A stretch of DNA of 64,000 nucleotides from Hyphomicrobium sp. MC1 (GTDB lineage Bacteria > Pseudomonadota > Alphaproteobacteria > Rhizobiales > Hyphomicrobiaceae). The stretch spans positions 1,550,001 through 1,614,000 of the forward strand of contig NC_015717.1 of the NCBI RefSeq assembly GCF_000253295.1. Reading direction: 5' to 3'. Below are positions 61,574 through 64,000 of this stretch, in pieces. Position 1 is the first letter of the stretch. Every line of letters begins with the position of its first letter. The notes beneath the pieces are model-generated. The model made no database searches. It was given only the letters and a program-made list of their open reading frames with translations, and had not been told where the DNA came from. A program made the translations under genes and the position numbers.

Positions 61574-61631
61574 GAGGTCCGTGGCTCCGGCGGGCGCCCT
61601 CTTTGTATCAGGCGCCGTCCATTAAACTTCA

Positions 61632-62087
61632 TCACTGGGCGCTCGTATTTGGATCGCTCGACGATGCCGGGGGAACTAACGCCGCAACCGCGGCCCGGGC
61701 GACGGCATTGTCCTGCTCAACTGTGCCTGCGCTGGTTCCGACCGCGCCGACGATGGTCCCATCGATCGTAACTGGAAGGCCGCCGCCGAAAATCACAACC
61801 TTGCCGGAATTGCTTTGGTGAATGCCGAACAGAGGTTTTCCCGGAGCCGCCAGAGTTGCGAGCTCCGCAGTCGATTTATCGAAAATTCGAGAGGTCACAG
61901 CTTTGTCGATTGCGAGATCGATGCTGCCTATGAGAGCTCCATCCTGACGAACAAAAGCAAGTAAGTGTCCTCCGGCATCGACCACGGCGATGTTGTAGGC
62001 AATTCCCAGGCGTGTAGCCATTGCCTCACCGGCAGACGACATCCGCTTCGCATCCTCAAGCGTCAGAGTTTGATAGGATCTAGGCAT
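61632..62087 (-). CDS. GlcG/HbpS-family heme-binding-like protein
   Basis: A 151-residue protein of the GlcG/HbpS (DUF336) family. LTLEDAKRMSSAGEAMATRL, NIAVVDAGGHLLAFVRQDGA, FGIHQSNSGKVVIFGGGLPV and GTIVGAVGTSAGTVEQD are its core motifs. Members bind heme or act in small-molecule pathways; no signal peptide is present here. The ATG at 62087 was chosen because the upstream frame (to 62204) is basic and low-complexity. Confidence 0.88.
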   Translation of the reverse strand: MPRSYQTLTLEDAKRMSSAGEAMATRLGIAYNIAVVDAGGHLLAFVRQDGALIGSIDLAIDKAVTSRIFDKSTAELATLAAPGKPLFGIHQSNSGKVVIFGGGLPVTIDGTIVGAVGTSAGTVEQDNAVARAAVAALVPPASSSDPNTSAQ

Positions 62088-62536
62088 CTCGTTCTCACTT
62101 GCGGCGCGCCTCGTTGGCTCCTCGTCTTCTGTGTGAGCATCGTGTGCATTGTCACGCTTCGGGCGTGTGTCCGGGCAAGAGCCGGTGCACCTAAGCTGGG
62201 GCAAGCGGGTTAAGGGCGCCAGTTAATCTAGGTAAAAAAGCCGCCGAGCGAGCAGTCTGATAGGGGGATTCCCTTCATTACAGGCAGCAATCGCACGATT
62301 TAACCCGGTTTAACCGGTCGCCGTTTTGTTTCTGGGGTACATTCGTCGCGATTGGAAATGATCTGAGGAGCAACCGAGGGCGCTTTCTACACACGCAACT
62401 CATTCGTCCGAGAGAGCTCAGAGCAACGGCCGGTCCGATGTGATTTCATCAGCAGCAGAAGCTCGCCGTCATAGAGATAAGCCATAGAAGTCCGCCCGAC
62501 CTCGTGGCTGCGAATTCTTCAATCGAGGAGAAGGCT
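62088..62536. other. Divergent promoter region with palindrome
   Basis: About 450 bases between the HbpS-like gene (minus) and the DJ-1 gene (plus), without a recognisable gene. A perfect inverted repeat CCGGTT-T-AACCGG lies at 62305-62317 and is a plausible operator. Its regulator is not identified. Confidence 0.45.
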
Positions 62537-63226
62537 GTGACGCTGCATGTCCTGTTCATCGTCACTAACGCGGCTGTCCTCGGTCCGCGCAGTCGTAAGA
62601 CTGGTTTTTTCTTCGCCGAGGTCGCTCACCCGTTTGATGTGCTCGACAAGGCTGGTATAGCGATCGAGTTCGCCTCACCCGCTGGTGGATGGACTCCTTA
62701 CGATGCCTATGATGAGAAAGACCCCGCGCAAAAGGGGTTTTTTGAGAGCAAAGCGTTCCGTCGGTTGAATCGCAGCCGAAAGTTGTCCGAGGTGGACGCC
62801 GCGGACTACGACGCTATCCTCGTGCCCGGCGGACTGGGGCCGATGGTCGACATCCAGCACAATGCGGACGTCCAGAAGGCCGTCGTACGCGCCTGGAGCA
62901 CGGGCAAGCTCGTGACCGCGGTTTGCCACGGACCTTGCTGCCTTCTCGGCGTGGATCTCGGCGATGGCGCGCCGTTCGTGCGGGGCAAGAAGCTAACGGC
63001 ATTCTCGAAGAAAGAAGAGCACGATTACGCTCGTGAGGATGTGCCCTACGAACTCGAGGACGCGTTGATAGCAGAGGGTGCCGAGTACTCATCTACAGAC
63101 AACTGGCAGCCTAAGGTCGTCGTCGATGGTCGTCTCATCACCGGTCAGAACCCTGCTTCGGCGGGACCACTGGCAAAAGAATTGCTCACCGCCCTCGGAC
63201 ACACCAACCAAAGGGAGATGACATGA
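62537..63226 (+). CDS. DJ-1/PfpI family protein (type 1 glutamine amidotransferase-like)
   Basis: A 229-residue Hsp31/YajL-like protein. VLFIVTNAAVLG opens it, YDAILVPGGLGPMVDIQHN carries the conserved Glu-like region, and the nucleophile elbow is AVCHGPCC (Cys130, His131). ITGQNPASAGPLAKELL ends the domain. Members act as holdases, glyoxalase III or deglycases. The start is a GTG at 62537 behind GAGGAGAAGG; a GTG at 62504 is possible. Its stop overlaps the next start (ATGA). Confidence 0.85.
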   Translation: MTLHVLFIVTNAAVLGPRSRKTGFFFAEVAHPFDVLDKAGIAIEFASPAGGWTPYDAYDEKDPAQKGFFESKAFRRLNRSRKLSEVDAADYDAILVPGGLGPMVDIQHNADVQKAVVRAWSTGKLVTAVCHGPCCLLGVDLGDGAPFVRGKKLTAFSKKEEHDYAREDVPYELEDALIAEGAEYSSTDNWQPKVVVDGRLITGQNPASAGPLAKELLTALGHTNQREMT

Positions 63227-63684
63227 TCGAGATTACGGTCAACGGCACAAAGCACCAGGTCGACGTTATCCCCGAAATGCCTTTGCTCTGGGTGTTGCGC
63301 GATGAACTTGGTGTCACGAGTGCCAAGTATGGATGCGGCGTGGCTCAGTGTGGGGCCTGCACGGTGCACATAGACGGAAGCGCTGTTCGCTCCTGCCAAG
63401 CCCACATAGGCGATGTTGCGGGAAAGGCAATCACCACGATTGATGGGGTGGATAAGGGTGAGCAGCATCCAGTGCTCCAAGCCTGGATTGAGCATCAGGT
63501 TCCTCAATGCGGCTACTGCCAAACTGGGCAGATTATGCAAGCCATTTCGCTTCTTGAATTGATCCCGAAGCCGACCGACGAAGATATCAATGAGGTGATG
63601 TCAGGAAACCTCTGCCGCTGCGGAACATATCCGCGTATCCGTGCGGCCATTCACTCTGCCGCTGCAAAAATGGCGGAGAAGTGA
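63223..63684 (+). CDS. iorA: (2Fe-2S) subunit of isoquinoline 1-oxidoreductase-type molybdenum hydroxylase
   Basis: A 153-residue small subunit carrying two [2Fe-2S] clusters. The plant-ferredoxin-type ligands are Cys38, Cys43, Cys46 (YGCGVAQCGAC) and Cys58. The second cluster uses Cys96, Cys99 (QCGYCQTGQ) and Cys131, Cys133 (LCRCGTYPR). It relays electrons from the molybdopterin subunit encoded next. The iorA symbol follows family similarity; the true substrate could be another N-heterocycle or aldehyde. Confidence 0.9.
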   Translation: MIEITVNGTKHQVDVIPEMPLLWVLRDELGVTSAKYGCGVAQCGACTVHIDGSAVRSCQAHIGDVAGKAITTIDGVDKGEQHPVLQAWIEHQVPQCGYCQTGQIMQAISLLELIPKPTDEDINEVMSGNLCRCGTYPRIRAAIHSAAAKMAEK

Positions 63685-63685
63685 G

Positions 63686-64000
63686 ATGGGCGAGGTTCAA
63701 AACCTTTCACGCAGGGCTTTCGTTTTCGGTTCTGCGGCTGTCGCGGGCGGAGTCGCCTTCGGATCGTATGCGGCTGCCGAAGCCATCCTCATGACTTCAA
63801 GCGGCAATCCGTTAACAGCTGGGCTTGCGCCAGATGCCGTAACTTTCAACCCATGGGTGGAAATCAGCCCTAATAAAATTACGTTGATCGCGCAGCATGC
63901 CGATATCGGTCAAGGCGTTGGCTCCGTGCAACCTTACATGATTGCCGAGGAAATGGACCTCGATCCAGGCCAATTCGAAATCAGGTTTGCTAGCCCAAGT
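63686..64000 (+). CDS. iorB: Molybdopterin-binding subunit of isoquinoline 1-oxidoreductase-type enzyme, N-terminal part
   Basis: The gene runs off the right edge; 105 residues are visible. A twin-arginine signal (LSRRAFVFGSAAVAGGVAFG) precedes a domain with NPWVEISPNKITLIAQHADI and GQGVGSVQPYMIAEEMDLD. This is the start of the xanthine-dehydrogenase-like catalytic subunit of the IorB type, which is exported as a folded enzyme. The ATG at 63686 is one base after the iorA stop. Active-site residues lie beyond the window. Confidence 0.88.
   Translation, partial: MGEVQNLSRRAFVFGSAAVAGGVAFGSYAAAEAILMTSSGNPLTAGLAPDAVTFNPWVEISPNKITLIAQHADIGQGVGSVQPYMIAEEMDLDPGQFEIRFASPS

Noticed and set aside
1..64000. 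CRISPR arrays
   Set aside because: No regularly spaced direct repeats were seen when reading the window.

Overview
This 64-kb window is high-GC bacterial chromosome. It most likely comes from an alphaproteobacterium of the Hyphomicrobiales, broadly Hyphomicrobium-like. That rests on an APS-type CysH, an NDUFS4-like complex I protein, a ROSE-type thermosensor before an Hsp20 gene, NrsF, and EgtB/EgtD. The genus is inference. Five features mark mobile DNA or decay: a duplicated tRNA-Pro 3' end bracketing a small island, a chimeric methyltransferase near tRNA-Tyr, an IS1182-type insertion, a frameshifted poxB, and scattered intergenic palindromes.

Layout. 1-6.8 kb is assimilatory sulfate reduction: the 3' end of cysJ and cysI rightward, then a TauE/SafE permease and the cysH-cysD-cysN operon leftward. 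6.8-10.2 kb holds a flavoprotein, glyoxalase I, a double cold-shock-domain protein and a DUF192 protein. 10.27-12.12 kb is tRNA-Pro plus a 1.8-kb island with one clear gene. 12.2-18.4 kb holds an NDUFS4-like protein, a membrane ClpP-like protease, an OFA-family MFS carrier, tRNA-Gly, DUF427, a secreted zincin and an NrsF anti-sigma factor. 18.8-23.2 kb is a two-gene RND efflux system. 24.3-29.3 kb is a possible catabolic locus: metallo-beta-lactamase-fold hydrolase, LysR regulator, unknown protein, urea-carboxylase-type ABC binding protein and 2OG-Fe(II) oxygenase. 29.3-33.7 kb holds the broken poxB, a LysR/NmrA divergent pair and a VOC protein. 33.8-36.1 kb is egtB-egtD (ergothioneine).

36.2-44.8 kb starts with a receiver and a degenerate receiver. 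A copper-flavoured group follows: three DUF2946-type proteins, a PCu(A)C chaperone and DUF2244. It leads into a three-gene operon for a cytochrome bd-like membrane complex with a fused c-type heme and a separate cytochrome c, then a Tat-exported superoxide dismutase. This respiratory block is the most interesting part of the window. 44.8-51.4 kb holds many small membrane or secreted proteins, Mpo1-like, Hsp20 with its RNA thermometer, a third receiver-like protein, PsiE and tRNA-Thr.

51.4-56.2 kb has the TrmH/RlmB methyltransferase, tRNA-Tyr, a structured-RNA candidate, an unknown membrane protein, the methyltransferase chimera and the IS. 56.5-64 kb has a large winged-helix/STAND regulator, MFS and EamA transporters, a GlcG/HbpS-like protein, a DJ-1/PfpI protein, and the start of an isoquinoline-1-oxidoreductase-type molybdenum hydroxylase that runs off the right edge.

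All functional calls come from reading motifs and translated sequence. No database search was run. Starts were moved from the longest reading frame wherever a ribosome-binding site, signal peptide or gene overlap favoured an internal start.
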